Below are positions 10,842 through 21,384 of a DNA stretch of 64,000 nucleotides, piece after piece. The notes beneath the pieces are model-generated. The model was not told where the DNA came from. It saw nothing but the letters and a program-made list of their open reading frames with translations, and made no database searches. Every line of letters starts with the position of its first letter. Within the stretch, counting starts at the first letter, position 1. Source of the stretch: Pleurostoma richardsiae (Eukaryota > Ascomycota > Sordariomycetes > Calosphaeriales > Pleurostomataceae); contig JANBVO010000052.1 of assembly GCA_030052745.1 (NCBI GenBank), forward strand, positions 1-64,000, given 5' to 3'. A program made the position numbers and the translations under genes.

Positions 10842-11942
10842 ATGGACTCTCGCACGCCTTCCTGCGCTGGTGTCTTCTCATCTCCGGTAGCTCTTTCCGA
10901 GACGCAGAATGACAACACTGCTGACTCTGAAGCACGAGATCCGCCGCCAATGCAACAGGGACAAGAAAGGAGCTCGCAGCGGGCGAGCCAGGTGACAGGC
11001 CTGACAGCAGACGACTGCGGGGAGCCCGCCCGGGAACAGTCCACTGATGTCTCGATACAGAGTTGGTTAAGTACGGTTTTGCCTGTGGAGCCTTCGTCGG
11101 ATGAAGCCCGGCCGGCGTGCGATTCGGACGGGCTGAGCTCGGAGTCAAGCGAGGACGACCGTCCAGATAGGCCTATCAGGCCGCTCGACCCGGACCATCC
11201 ATACGCCCAAGTCATCGGCGAGCTGGAGACATTCGCCTTGCGCTCGTTCTTATCGCACATGTCGGAATTTGTGCCTGGTGAGGGCCCCGACTCGACGCCT
11301 TCCGGAGCCGGTCCCAAAGGCACAGAGCTCATCTACGTCATCAAGAACGAACTTCACGTGCCCGGCCCCTTCTCGTGTCCCTATTACGTCCGAGATCCGC
11401 AAAACCATCAATCCTGCCTCTCACGCGCCAAGCTCGACAATATCCAACGCGTCATATGGCATCTTCACAATGTCCACGCGCTGCCGCATTTCTGCCCGGC
11501 CTGCGGCGAGCTGTTTGACACGAAAGCTCAGTCAGAGGACCACATATTGGAACAATCTTGTACTCGGCGTACGTTTCCGAAGGTCGAGGGAGTATCCATA
11601 TATCGCGTGGGTCATTTCCTGGACCGGGCCGACCGCGTGAAGTCCCAGGAGAGCCTCTGGTTTGAGATTTGGGAGGCCATGTTCCCAGGAGTAGAGAGGC
11701 CCGCCCGCGTGTCTACCGGCGTCGGAGTCTTCATTCATATCCTCCGTGACTATTGGGCCTACAACGGGAAGTATGTCGTCGCGCAGTTCCTCACAAAGAG
11801 AGGGTTGCAGGACCGTGCCACTTGCGCCGAGAAACGAAGTCTCCGCGCGGCTGTGCTAGAGTCGATGGTGGATGATGCCCTCCAAAAGTTACAGACCGAC
11901 CAGAGTGCTGCTTGGGCTAGGATGCATTCGTTACTTGTGTGA
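10842..11942 (+). CDS. C2H2-like zinc finger protein (paralog 2 of 3)
   Basis: 366 aa, intronless, from the first ATG at 10842 (MDSRTPSCAG); the frame further upstream opens only with non-ATG codons. A disordered acidic/Ser-rich N-terminus (1-130) precedes the family core: FSCPYYVRDPQNHQSCL...VIWHLHNVHALPHFCPACGELF...HILEQSCTRR (about 175-245), then LWFEIWEAMFPGVERPARV and a helical tail ending near EKRSLRAAVLESMVDDALQ. The two Cys/His clusters resemble paired degenerate C2H2 fingers. This is the most complete of the three paralogs here. Function unknown; nuclear role inferred from the finger-like motifs. Confidence 0.8.
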   Translation: MDSRTPSCAGVFSSPVALSETQNDNTADSEARDPPPMQQGQERSSQRASQVTGLTADDCGEPAREQSTDVSIQSWLSTVLPVEPSSDEARPACDSDGLSSESSEDDRPDRPIRPLDPDHPYAQVIGELETFALRSFLSHMSEFVPGEGPDSTPSGAGPKGTELIYVIKNELHVPGPFSCPYYVRDPQNHQSCLSRAKLDNIQRVIWHLHNVHALPHFCPACGELFDTKAQSEDHILEQSCTRRTFPKVEGVSIYRVGHFLDRADRVKSQESLWFEIWEAMFPGVERPARVSTGVGVFIHILRDYWAYNGKYVVAQFLTKRGLQDRATCAEKRSLRAAVLESMVDDALQKLQTDQSAAWARMHSLLV

Positions 11943-12197
11943 AGACTAGATCTAGCTACACGACCAGTTGCCACTCATCGCTGCCTTACAATACTATACT
12001 TCCATGCCGGCTGATGCTCCGAAGCCCATCCGGACCCCCGACGTCGCGCGTCGTCTCGCTATCATCTGTGGGCTCTGCTCCTGTACCTGGTGACGTATGA
12101 TGCAGACCACTGCAGGCAGTTTCCACCCTGTTACAAGGCTCGAGGTTGTCATTCTTCCTGACTCATAGAAGTGCGAGCACCACATGTCGGACGTCTC

Positions 12198-12778
12198 TCA
12201 CACCCATAGCAGCGTATATAACACGTCCTTTCCAAACACCGTCACCGTAGGGAACTCGTCGCGAGATCTCAACTCTTTGCGGGCGAAAGCTCCGACGTCG
12301 CGACTGTAGTCTACTGTCCGTCGACGGAGGACGTAGCGACCCATCTCCAGCGTGACTGTCATCACCTAGCGGGCAATTCCTGTCAGGGCTGCTTCTATCA
12401 TCTCAGGCAACCTACTTACTTCGCTCATGTCAAGATGAAAAATGATCATGTCTCCTTCCCCGAACGAAATCATCGGGGGGCCATCTGGAAAGTCCAATCT
12501 AAAAGCCTTGCATTTTTCGGACAGCTTCACCACGCCACGTCCCGGGATCGAGACCTCTTGTTCAAAAAGCTAGATACCGCTTAGTGAACGTCTCACGCTG
12601 CGTCTGAGGGACTCACAACACATCCGTCCTCTTCCCATTTTTGGAACAAGGCTCTGGCTTCCGCGTGACGGTCCGGTGTGGAAAAGCTATGTCTCGCGCG
12701 AAAAGAAGTGACAAACAATGCGTAGAACAGTAGTAACGGTATGAAAAGAAGGAGAAGGAGTACGTGACAAGTGCTCAT
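12198..12778 (-). CDS. Small single-pass membrane protein, three exons
   Basis: No exon is long on its own, but three join cleanly: 12778-12617, 12569-12420 and 12365-12198, with introns of 47 nt (GTGAGT...ATCTAG) and 54 nt (GTAAGT...branch CCCTGACA...CGCTAG), both phase 0, giving 159 aa. Residues 5-24 are a strongly hydrophobic Leu-rich segment (signal anchor or cleavable signal), followed by basic FRARHSF and a soluble domain containing IPGRGVVKLSEKCKAFRLDF and, at the C-terminus, VTVFGKDVLYTLLWV. Type II or secreted topology is inferred. A TATA-like box lies at 12911-12918. No family recognised. Confidence 0.65.
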
Positions 12779-13150
12779 GATGAAGGATTTGCGGTCAAGG
12801 CGATCCGGGAATTCGACTTCTCGGCTGGTTCTGGAACGTTGGCTGCTCGGGCGATCCTGGGACAATGATGAAGAGAAAAGCATCTGGCAGTCCTGGAGAG
12901 ATTGCACACGTATTTATATTTTTCTCTGGGCCGTATAAGCAACGAGAAGCTTCCTCTACGTATTCTGAGCACGGCCTCAGACAGATCCCGAGCTGGGCTA
13001 GACTTGCAGACCGTATCGCATCAGTCTCTTGGAGCCCTCGAATCCCACGAAAGTCTGGGCAACGCCACAATGCTGCCCGCCGAGAGGCATCGTCTGGGCC
13101 CGTCCTTCGACAATCCGATGCCGAAGGTTTTCGATCCCGCCTCCGCTGCA
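12779..13150. other. Intergenic between two minus-strand genes
   Basis: Holds the TATA-like TATAAATA at 12911-12918 serving 12198-12778; nothing else supportable. Confidence 0.5.
12911..12918 (-). promoter_or_regulatory. TATA box of the 12198-12778 gene
   Basis: TATAAATA on the minus strand, about 135 nt upstream of ATG 12778. Confidence 0.45.
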
Positions 13151-13666
13151 TTACAGAATTGCATCCTCCATGCTGATCGACGGGTTCTCGTTTCTGTCGC
13201 CTCCATGAACAGGGCCAGGAGTTGCGGCAGCCAGTTCCAACAAGTCGAGCAATGTCAGCCGCCAAAGGGCATCAAATCCTCTCTCGTCGTCGAGCAGCAA
13301 CCCGTGAGCCGCCAGGTATTCTGAGATCCAGCGCCCCCTAAAGTTGATCCACAGAATTCGGATCGTCAACATTGCCCGCTCATCGCCCGGGCGATACGGT
13401 GGCTGGAGGTGGTCACGCAGGAGGTGACGGACCACGTCCTCAATGGACTGGAGATGGCGCAGCAGGCATGGTTGGTACTTTTCCCGATCGAAGACGTAGA
13501 ATGGGCAGGCCAGCTGGAGGCGTCCGGGAACGACACGTCTGTCGTCTGGCGGCGCGATGCATTGCGCCGATTCTACCCAGCCCTGGATCTTTTCGTGCGA
13601 GAACCGCAAAAGATCCGACCGCACACGCTGAAACGCATCATCCGCAAGTGGGAGCAACTCTGCCAT
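13151..13666 (-). CDS. C2H2-like protein, shortened (paralog 3 of 3)
   Basis: 171 aa from ATG 13666 (MAELLPLADD). The open frame extends to a GTG at 13822 and encodes a Ser/Pro-rich stretch that may be part of the protein if an upstream exon supplies the ATG. It keeps the first half of the family core (LACPFYVFDREKYQPCL...VVRHLLRDHLQPPY) and the C-terminal helical part (WISEYLAAHGLLLDD; LDLLELAAA). The second Cys/His finger and the WY-IWD-LFP block found in the two paralogs are missing, replaced by a short PGDERAML joint. It is either a deleted, decaying copy or a single-finger derivative. Confidence 0.55.
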   Translation of the reverse strand: MAELLPLADDAFQRVRSDLLRFSHEKIQGWVESAQCIAPPDDRRVVPGRLQLACPFYVFDREKYQPCLLRHLQSIEDVVRHLLRDHLQPPYRPGDERAMLTIRILWINFRGRWISEYLAAHGLLLDDERGFDALWRLTLLDLLELAAATPGPVHGGDRNENPSISMEDAIL

Positions 13667-13965
13667 GCTGTTCCCCGGCGAGTCTTCTGTGTGCAGGCGA
13701 CGGGACGGGGCAGGTGTTCTGGACGAGCTCGAACCGGTTCCTGGCGATCCGACGATGGGTGGCGTAGGACGCGGTAGCGGAATCTCAGCTGTGGCGCCGG
13801 TCTTGTCGCTTTGTGAGGACACATTGGCTGCTGCAGTGTGATGGATACTATGGCGTAGGCAGGTGGTTCTGTTTTAAGCGTTCCGATGGGCAACAACACC
13901 AGGATGAGAGTCGTCCTCTGTCGTTTTATGTCAAAGTTGGTTTAGGGCCTCGTGCGGATCAAAGT

Positions 13966-14056
13966 CACAAAAATGTGCAGCATAGTCTCGCGGAACGAAC
14001 GCACAAATGTGCGGCGCAGATTTCCGGAACGAACGCACAAGTGTGCGGCACAGTCT
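13966..14056. repeat. Tandem repeat, period about 34 bp, roughly 2.5 units
   Basis: Two full units share CGGAACGAACGCACAA and TGTGCGGC with small differences, preceded by a partial one. Each unit contains the near-palindrome GCACAAATGTGC (GCACAAGTGTGC in the last). It sits in the otherwise gene-free 13667-14318 gap, upstream of the C2H2-like gene and downstream of the patatin gene. Confidence 0.8.
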
Positions 14057-14318
14057 CATGCTACAGATGGAGCTAATCGCTATCTCGGAGTTCTTCAGAT
14101 GTGGTACAGTACGAGCTCACTGTCTATTGATGATCCATCCGCACGTCAACTATGCCTTCCCCTAGTCATGCCCCGAGGTGGTGTGCAAAGCTCAGCACAC
14201 CGCGAGCCCCTTGTTCATCGGGCGAACTGGTCACTGTGAGGACAGAGCGATGCAGCATTTTCAGATCAAGGCGCTCGTCTTATGCGCGCAAAACCGACGC
14301 ATGATCACGGCATCAGAG

Positions 14319-17300
14319 TCAGACGCGCCTGCCCCGCTTGGGTCTGGAGTGTGTGTTCCGATCTTGAGACTTCCTCTTTCGGTGGTCGGCCGTGCCGAAC
14401 ATGGCATCGAGTCTTTGAACACGAATCAGCCAGTCCAAGGAGAACGGAGAGCCACCGATGTTGAAGTGAGCACCGGGGCTCCTGTAGAGGGTCATCGATA
14501 TGGTCTGCTCGCGACTCGACACCTCAAAGGTAACTCGTTTCTTGAAATTGCCATCCTGGGCCAGGGAGAGGTGGCTCTGGAATCCTCCGGGCAGACATCT
14601 GCCGTCAGCCGCGATCTTGGTGTTCGCCTGATCCAAGTCTCTCATCAGCGCGACGAAGCCCTCCCTGCCCGCCCTCAGCCTGCAGAACAGATGTCCGGAG
14701 CAGGAGTATGCGCCGTTTCTCTTTCTTGGCAACTCGTCGAGCTGGAAGAAGAACAAGCGCGCTATCATGCAGCTGATCGACTTGCTAAGCTCCGCTGAGT
14801 GGGAGATCGTCGTCCGGGCGAGCAGGCTGACTTGATCCATGCAGCGGACATTGTCGAGGCGCGGTTCGCCATCTGTGAACTCGACGTCAAATCGGAAGTA
14901 CTCCGTGTCGTTGCTTTCGATCTTCTTGTAGCCCATGAAGTCTTTCCAGATCCTGCTACCGCTCATCTGGTCCATCATGGTGCGGAATAACCGAACCGCG
15001 AAGCCGTCCTTCAGCATGCTTCCAGCCCTCCTCCCAGGGGACGCTGTCGCCCGCGAGGGACCGTGTCCTGTGCCGAGCGACACAACCAGGCCGGGTGCCT
15101 TGGCCTCGGGAAACAACCTCGCAGCTTCCCGCAGGGCGATCGCTATCGGGTTGTTCAGCCACACCCCGCCGTCCCAGAAGGTCCCCAAGCCGGCGATGTG
15201 GTGCGGTTTATAGAAGCTGCGCCGTATGTCAGATCTGCCTCAGGGAGAGAGGGGAGCTGTTACCGACTACGGAGCGGCCGTGGCGCTCCTTGCTCTGCGA
15301 GTGTCAGCCTCGACCAGAGGGGAACATGACTGCTGCAGGCTTACATCTCCCATATCGGGATCCTGGGAGCCGCCTCCGCCGAGCTGATCAGCTCGTAACC
15401 TGGAGACGTCAGCAGACCGTCGTTATGTCCAGAGTCAATCCACTACCGTCGCTTGACTGGGCCACGCCGACGGCGTTATAATTCGTGAAGATATAGGGCG
15501 AGCCGTGTATGCTGGTGACTGGGATCCCGATCCGACAGCCGAGCTCGACGGCTTTGGAATCATCCAGCATGCTCTTGTGCTCGCCGAATATCTTCTTCAG
15601 TGCTACTTCCAGCTTGCGAGACGAGTAGAATCCGTCGGTGATCAGGGGTCGGATCAGCTTCCAGATCCCGCAGATCACGGGGAGCTTCCAGAAGTGGTCG
15701 GACGAGAACGCCAGATGTGCCACCCGTTCAAAACATTTGATGCAATCCTCGACACACCAGCCGTTTATGAAGAGACCGAGAAGCACCAGAGCGCCGGAGC
15801 TGGTGCCAAAGACCACGTCAAAGTTTTCTTGCACGGGATATGGCAGATGCTCCTGGAAAACCTGGATGAACTCCAGGGGAATCCGACCCCTCGCTCCGCC
15901 GCCGTCGATGCTCAGCACTCGGAACCCTGCCGTTGGTGGCCACGACCGAATGGACATGCCGCCGGTGTCTAGGCCGCACAAGAAGCATTTGTCGACTCGA
16001 TACGCCCAGGGATCGCTCGGGCCTGCTTGCCCGAAGAGGCGTGGGCAGTTCTCACATATCCAATGGCCGCAAGGCAGACGAAACTGAGCGTTCCGACGGA
16101 TGCAAGCTAGGCAAGTCTTGTCAGACCGAAGTGAGTCCCATCTGTGGCGGAATTTCGTCAGCATCTGAAGATGTAGCTGGATAGCAGTTGCCGTCTTGGC
16201 TCTCAATACTACGAACGCCTCCTCCAGGGAGGCTTGCACCAGGGCGACGAAGGCGGAAGGGAGGACGAAGTGTGACGACCTCCCTCTCGATAGTACTGCT
16301 GTCTTGCCCACCGTGATGAGTGCCTCTCTGTACAGTGTCTGCATGACATCCTCTGGCCGAAACACTGTCGCTATTAATTCTTTCCATCTACAGCCTCGCA
16401 GAGGCGGCGGTCACTTACAATGCATGTCAGGCGGATAGCTGTCGAGTAGCAGGCTCGATGCTACCATCGGAGCCGCAAACTCGTAGATCTCCGTAAGACG
16501 CTCGATCTGACCCAGGAAGGCACTGAGATGCCCTGGTAGATCCTCGGGCACGACGTTGTCCTGCCTTGAGGTCTTGATGGTGTCAAGCTGAGACTGCGGC
16601 GAATGCATCACGTGTGCAGCAGAGCGCTCTAAGAAAGCAACGAGGTGTCTCGCGGAGAACAAGAGATGCAAGCTTTCGCGGGTCTTTCTCAGCTCGCGCA
16701 TTTTCTCTACGACCGCGTTCTTGAGCTGGACACATTGGCCGCGGCGACTACCAACGGTCGGACCGCCCAGCGTCCTTATCCCCGCAAAATACGCATGGAC
16801 GTTTGTCTTGGGCTGTCTCTCGAGGATCTCTCCGAGTGCATTTGCAGCGTCTTCGTCCGTCTCCTCTTCTGTCACGACGATGAGCCAGGGACGGACAAAC
16901 AACGTGGCCGGCGCTCCCTCGTCAAGCCATCCTGCCAAGCGCCGCATTGTCTCCTGCAGACCTCCGAACTCGGCACAAAACAGACATATCACGTCAGCCC
17001 ACGGGTAGAATATTCGATGATACAGGTAGCCAGGATCGACCAGACAGCTCGAGTCTGAGTCTCGCCTTGGACTGGATACTCTGTTCAGTTCATGGCACTT
17101 GCTAGGCGTGAAGCCTGGTCTATGCTTCAGCCCCGAGGAGATGATGCACTGGGCAAGGAGAACCGCATCGTTCGACGGCCCGCGGGCCCGGAAGAGATGT
17201 GATTCTCCATTCACAACACTACCGCTGAATGTAGGTCCGGAAACATGCAAGGCCCTACCGAGCGTATCGTGTCTATCACCGATGGCAACTACAAGGTCTG

Positions 17301-17574
17301 CCGGCACGTCGACGTCTACGAGATCCGACAGTATTCTCCGGCCACGATCATGAATCTCGAGGACATTCTCTTCTCGATCTCGGAATATCCGAAATAACGC
17401 AGTGTGATTGCATCGACGCATCTTGCTTGGCTTACACTTACGTGCCGTGAAACAAGCAGGGGTCTCTTTTATTTGGCGGTGCCTTGTAGGGCCATTATAA
17501 GCTCTTACAGATCCGAAGCTATGTTCAAGAGCCAGATATAGCGTTGCCTCGGCTTCCACATCCATGCCAGTCAT
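14319..17574 (-). CDS. RING-like / patatin phospholipase with N-terminal regulatory domain, five exons
   Basis: Model: exons 17574-16419, 16364-15447, 15399-15345, 15294-15271 and 15216-14319; introns of 54, 47, 50 and 54 nt; the sum is an exact multiple of three and gives 1016 aa. Residues 1-385 form a domain with FYPWADVICLFCAEFGGL and LIVVTEEETDED, reminiscent of NTPase-like sensor domains before fungal patatins. A C3HC4-like zinc motif follows (CLACI...LPCGHWICENC...KCFLCG, about 470-515). The patatin domain has oxyanion loop DGGGARG (about 539), nucleophile GTSSG (Ser about 574) and catalytic Asp in DGGVWLNNP (about 732). The tiny fourth exon and the acceptor at 15217 restore ATAAPFYKPHHI. 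It likely hydrolyses phospholipids; such architectures are linked to fungal NLR-like immunity and to Starship cargo. The start is uncertain: ATG 17423 inside the first exon is an alternative. Confidence 0.8.
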
Positions 17575-18374
17575 CGTTCTGAAGGTCGTGTCGCGGAGCT
17601 AGCACTAGCTCAACGGCTCCCTTGCGCAGGTCCCGTTCAGCCAACGGTAGAGACATGCGCCGGAAAAGTCTCTATAGTCTCCGAAAACGGCTTCCGCCGA
17701 GAACGGATCCCGATGTTCTCACCTACGGGTCTAGAGCTGTTTCTGGCTCCGGGGTCACCAATTAGCACCTCATTCGTTACAGACATACAGCATTTCGCCC
17801 CACAGTACAACAGCACGAGTGCTCTATCCGTCAACACTCAAAATGAATCCGGTCTGCTCGATGCCGCTCATTGCCCCAAGACCCAGCCCTGGCTCACAAT
17901 AGGGCTGAGTAATACTCTGGACAAAGGGCGGCTAATGTCGCGATTATGTAATGCGTCTGTTTGAAATGGATCACTATGCTGCTGAATAATCTAAATCGTG
18001 CACGGATCACAAGTGTCTGAGGACACTTGTGGCCCGTGCGTCTTCAGCCATCTACGCCGGTGACTTGAGTTGATCCTCCACCGCAGTGCCGCTTATTCTC
18101 TCGCTCGCTGGTCACTATAAGGCTACAGTGCGGGTGAAGTTTCTAAGCTTTCTAGCCTCTCGATATCTTTCAACCTCACATATTATCCGATAATCACATC
18201 CCGTAGCCATGGCACCCCTTCAATGCATAGTATCTCGGGCCTTGGCGGGCGCATTACATAATCGAGATGAGACCCGCTGTTAGCCGCCCTTGACCCGCTC
18301 TGAACAGCCTCATTCTGAAACCAGCTGGCAAACCTACGTTATTCCCTCGGCAATCCAACATCCAAATCCACAGC
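17575..18374. other. Intergenic with one palindromic repeat
   Basis: No supportable gene. Contains the palindromic repeat at 18000-18039 and, to its right, the probable promoter and leader of the F-box gene. Confidence 0.5.
18000..18039. repeat. 40-bp palindromic repeat, copy 1
   Basis: Arms GCACGG-ATC-ACAAGTGTC and GACACTTGT-GGC-CCGTGC pair over about 15 of 18 positions around a 4-nt centre. The same element occurs at 39482-39521, 54438-54477 and 54489-54528. No terminal direct duplication or coding capacity was seen; it resembles a foldback or MITE-like element. Confidence 0.8.
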
Positions 18375-19217
18375 ATGGGGATTCAGTCGCGTTTCCTCTT
18401 AGCTCTGCCTCCTGAACTTGTCTGCCTTGTCCTGGATCTCACCGGGGTAGAAGCTTGGCTGCCTGTTGCTTTGACGTGCAAACATCTGCGCGACTGTGCG
18501 AAGCCAAGGCTGCGCGAGGTCAATCTGGTCATGAGTGAGATGGTGACCTCCCGGGAATGGGAACGCTGGCAATCTACTCCATCTGGGGTAGTTCTTGGGG
18601 GCCTGCGCCGGACGATCCGCCTCTCGGATGAGAGTCGTTCTCTTCTGTTCAGGAAGCCAGGTATATGAACTTCCCTCACGCTTCTGAGACCCGCTCTGAC
18701 TTCCGTATGTATAGATATTGCCCTCTTTCTAGGGCTCCCGCTTTACAAATTGAGACCCACCATGAAATGGTCACGTTGGCTTGTCGACCTGAGCTGCGGG
18801 GTCCGTGGAAGGATGCATGAGCCATGCTACGGCTCACAGGTTTGTTGGTGCGCTCTTGCGGAGTCGGCTCACGATGAGGAGGGTCTGTGGCTGGGTTACT
18901 TCGCTCCACGCTCCTACTCTTGGGTTCGTCAACATCGGCCTCAGACCTGTTGTTGCTATAAACGACGTTCGTGGGGCTCTGACAGCCCGTTGTCTATTGC
19001 CGATCTAGACGTTCTGTCGGACGAGGAACTCCTAGCGCATGAGCGGCTGATAGTAATGGAGCGTCAGGTGCGGCGTGGTTCTCTAGACAAGTGTATTGGG
19101 GGACAGGAAGGCTTTGACCAGATATTTGCGGTGTCTAGCCACTCACCAAGTCGAGAGTGCCCATCAGTGGGCAGCAACAGGAAGCTTCGTGATCATCAGT
19201 TATTAGAAGGAGCATAG
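18375..19217 (+). CDS. F-box-like protein, two exons
   Basis: ATG 18375. The N-terminus is an F-box-like motif, LLALPPELVCLVLDL..WLPVALTCKHLRDCAKPRL (about 7-47), the module that binds Skp1 in SCF ubiquitin ligases. An intron at 18661-18714 (CCAG|GTATATG, branch CTCTGAC, acceptor TATAG, 54 nt) joins it to a second exon reading DIALFLGLPLYKLRP and ending at 19217, with ADLDVLSDEELLAHERL near the C-terminus; about 262 aa. Between roughly 18800 and 19000 another frame is also open, so a further intron or decay there is possible. No substrate-binding repeat recognised. A Skp1 paralog sits at 62112-62663. Confidence 0.6.
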
Positions 19218-19412
19218 AGGAGATATTGACAATGAGCTGATTTCTCGCATGCAGTCTGTACACGTAACACCTTTTGCAGTCCGTTATGACGAGATGCTGT
19301 CCAGCCGCCAGGTCATTTACGGAGCACACCACGCGAATGACAGGCATTCGGTCCTGTCTCGGCAAATCCCATAGCCTGCAGCGACATGCAATGCTGTTGG
19401 CACAGCGGGCCT

Positions 19413-20180
19413 TCATGGCGATGTGGCTCCGAGGTCCTCGTGGAAAAGGCGCTCTTGCCCCTCCAACTGACGATAAGTATCATTGGTGTCGAAGAATTTC
19501 TCGTCCATCGTGTCGGAGAAACGCTTGAGGCGCTCGATTCGTTCTTTCTCCAGAGTGAGGTCCTTTATTGATGAGCCCAGCTCCCGCTCAAGCTCCAGGA
19601 GTCTGCGCAGCCTTGCTCTCTGTTCTTGTTCGTCGGCTGCGAGCCGATCTGCCCTCGCTGTCAATCGACTAATGTCGCTTCTTCTCTTTCGTTCAATATC
19701 CGTCAGACGGTCGACTGTTGCCTGTTTGTCTTGTACGATTCTGGCGAGCAGCGACGGAAATATCAGTTCGTCCTGTTGATGTGTCACGATGGACTTCACC
19801 GCATGGACCGTTTCTCCCGGTGTCACGCCGAGCATTGTGTCAGGTGAGATCCCGAGCAAGCCTAGGGCCTTGTCCAGGTCATGCTCTGCAAGAATATGCG
19901 GCGCTTGCGATGACATTGTGGTAAAATCACCATTCTCTTCGAGAAACTTCTTCAGCTGTCCGGCGGCGTCGCTCGAATCTTGCAGCCCAGTGAAGTAGAG
20001 GACCTCAATCTTGACAAGGATGGAACCGACGTACTCTAAAGACTGCATTTGAACGGCATGCTCAGCGCAGATTCTACCGTATTGTATCTCGCTGAGGTGT
20101 CTGGGCAGATCTCTATATACATACCGGAACCACTGTAGCAGGAGCCTTCTACGGGCCGTGCAGCTCCAAAAGTGGATCAT
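19413..20180 (-). CDS. Coiled-coil protein
   Basis: 255 aa from ATG 20180. The N-terminal 90 residues look globular and helical (WFRYVYRDLPRHLS, EHAVQMQSLEYVG). Residues about 140-240 form a long charged coiled coil (RLTDIERKRRSDISRLTAR, RLRRLLELERELGSS). GTATTTATT at 20194-20202 on the minus strand may be its TATA element, although it is very close to the ATG. No family recognised; a dimeric structural or regulatory role is a guess from the coiled coil. Confidence 0.6.
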   Translation of the reverse strand: MIHFWSCTARRRLLLQWFRYVYRDLPRHLSEIQYGRICAEHAVQMQSLEYVGSILVKIEVLYFTGLQDSSDAAGQLKKFLEENGDFTTMSSQAPHILAEHDLDKALGLLGISPDTMLGVTPGETVHAVKSIVTHQQDELIFPSLLARIVQDKQATVDRLTDIERKRRSDISRLTARADRLAADEQEQRARLRRLLELERELGSSIKDLTLEKERIERLKRFSDTMDEKFFDTNDTYRQLEGQERLFHEDLGATSP

Positions 20181-21384
20181 GGACTTCGACGCTGAATAAA
20201 TACCCGGAAGGTCCCTCTTTTCGTGGATAGAAGAGCCTCGTTTAGCGAGGGAACAATGAAGAAGCGTTATGGGCCGGTTGATCTACGCATGAGAGCCGTA
20301 TGCGGTTCCAATACGGGACAAGCTTCAACGATGAGCCAAGATTCCTCCAATTTCACAACGTTGAGGAACTCCTCTTTCGGAGGAAGTACGTCTCGGTCGT
20401 GGACTGCAGCCGGAACCGACGCAACACCGAAGGCGACCAATGCTTCTTTGGCTTGGCTGGCCACCGCAACTCCAAGTCCTTCGAGTGACGCCATGGAGAG
20501 CAGTGCGGCCGCTTCTCGACTGCAAGCGATAGCTTTCGTCTGGACATTGTGCTGTGTTTGCCTCTTCGAGATATGGACACTTTTGGGCGGGAATTAGATG
20601 TTACATGCATGTATCAGGCCGGTGCACTTGAGTAGGTTACGGAGTACAGGACTGTGCGATAAGAAGAGAACGCGGGTTTAAGGATGTCTGTGACGAACAC
20701 CTAATTAGGCCACCTATATAGCGCTATTCTCACTGGCCCTCCATTTAGTCTAATATAATAATACATTGCGTGCCATATCCCATCTGACTTTCCCTTTTTC
20801 GTGTTTTGCTCCGGTAGCACAGTATTAGACACCATCCTGCCCGTCATGACTGGCTGGCAGGGTGGTTGAGCCGGCGACGAACTCGACCTGCAGCTCAGAC
20901 AGCCGTCACCAGAAGTGGCAGCGGTGACTGCGGACGTTCCTTCAAGAGGTCCGTGATCACAAGTGCTGTAGGTACATCGACTACTCCCAGAGGATCAACG
21001 ACTGATCACCACCTCATCTCCTAGTTGGATGGTCGCTGGCCCGATTCATGCTTGCGAGGCTAATTCAATTCATCGTCATGACTGCAGGCAGAATATGAGA
21101 CGACTTTCCGCTGCAGACGTCAGACGCCCGCTTCTATATCCCATCCCCGTTGTTCGACGACCTATCCAGGAGGGAGGCCTCCAGTACATCGCTGCTGGAG
21201 ATGGCCTGTCTATGTCGTCGATCATGTTGGCGATGCTGCATGCGTGCATCCATCATGCAGCATGGCCCCGCCTGATCACATCGTTGCATGGCTTGGCTAA
21301 GCAGGCGGACGTCTATATAAGATCGTGCAAAACCCTCTCCTTGGTGTCGGAGGAATGCACTTCTTTGTAGCGAGAGTCATCGCA
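20181..21384. other. Mostly intergenic; doubtful minus-strand exon
   Basis: A minus-strand reading frame at about 20267-20575 (VHISKRQTQH..., then SMASLEGLGVAVASQAKEA and EEFLNVVKLEESWLIVEA) looks protein-like. It lacks an in-frame ATG before 20494 and overlaps a second open frame from ATG 20610. A TATATAG lies near 20714 on the same strand. I cannot settle a gene model. The remainder to 21384 holds nothing supportable. Confidence 0.3.

Noticed and set aside
15235-15270. 36-nt intron in the patatin gene
   Set aside because: Too short and without a proper branch point; using the next acceptor at 15217 gives 54 nt, a CTGAC branch point and restores AAPFYKPHHI.
14319-17574. Starship element
   Set aside because: A patatin gene is compatible with Starship cargo, but no DUF3435 tyrosine recombinase, terminal repeats or target site were seen within the window.
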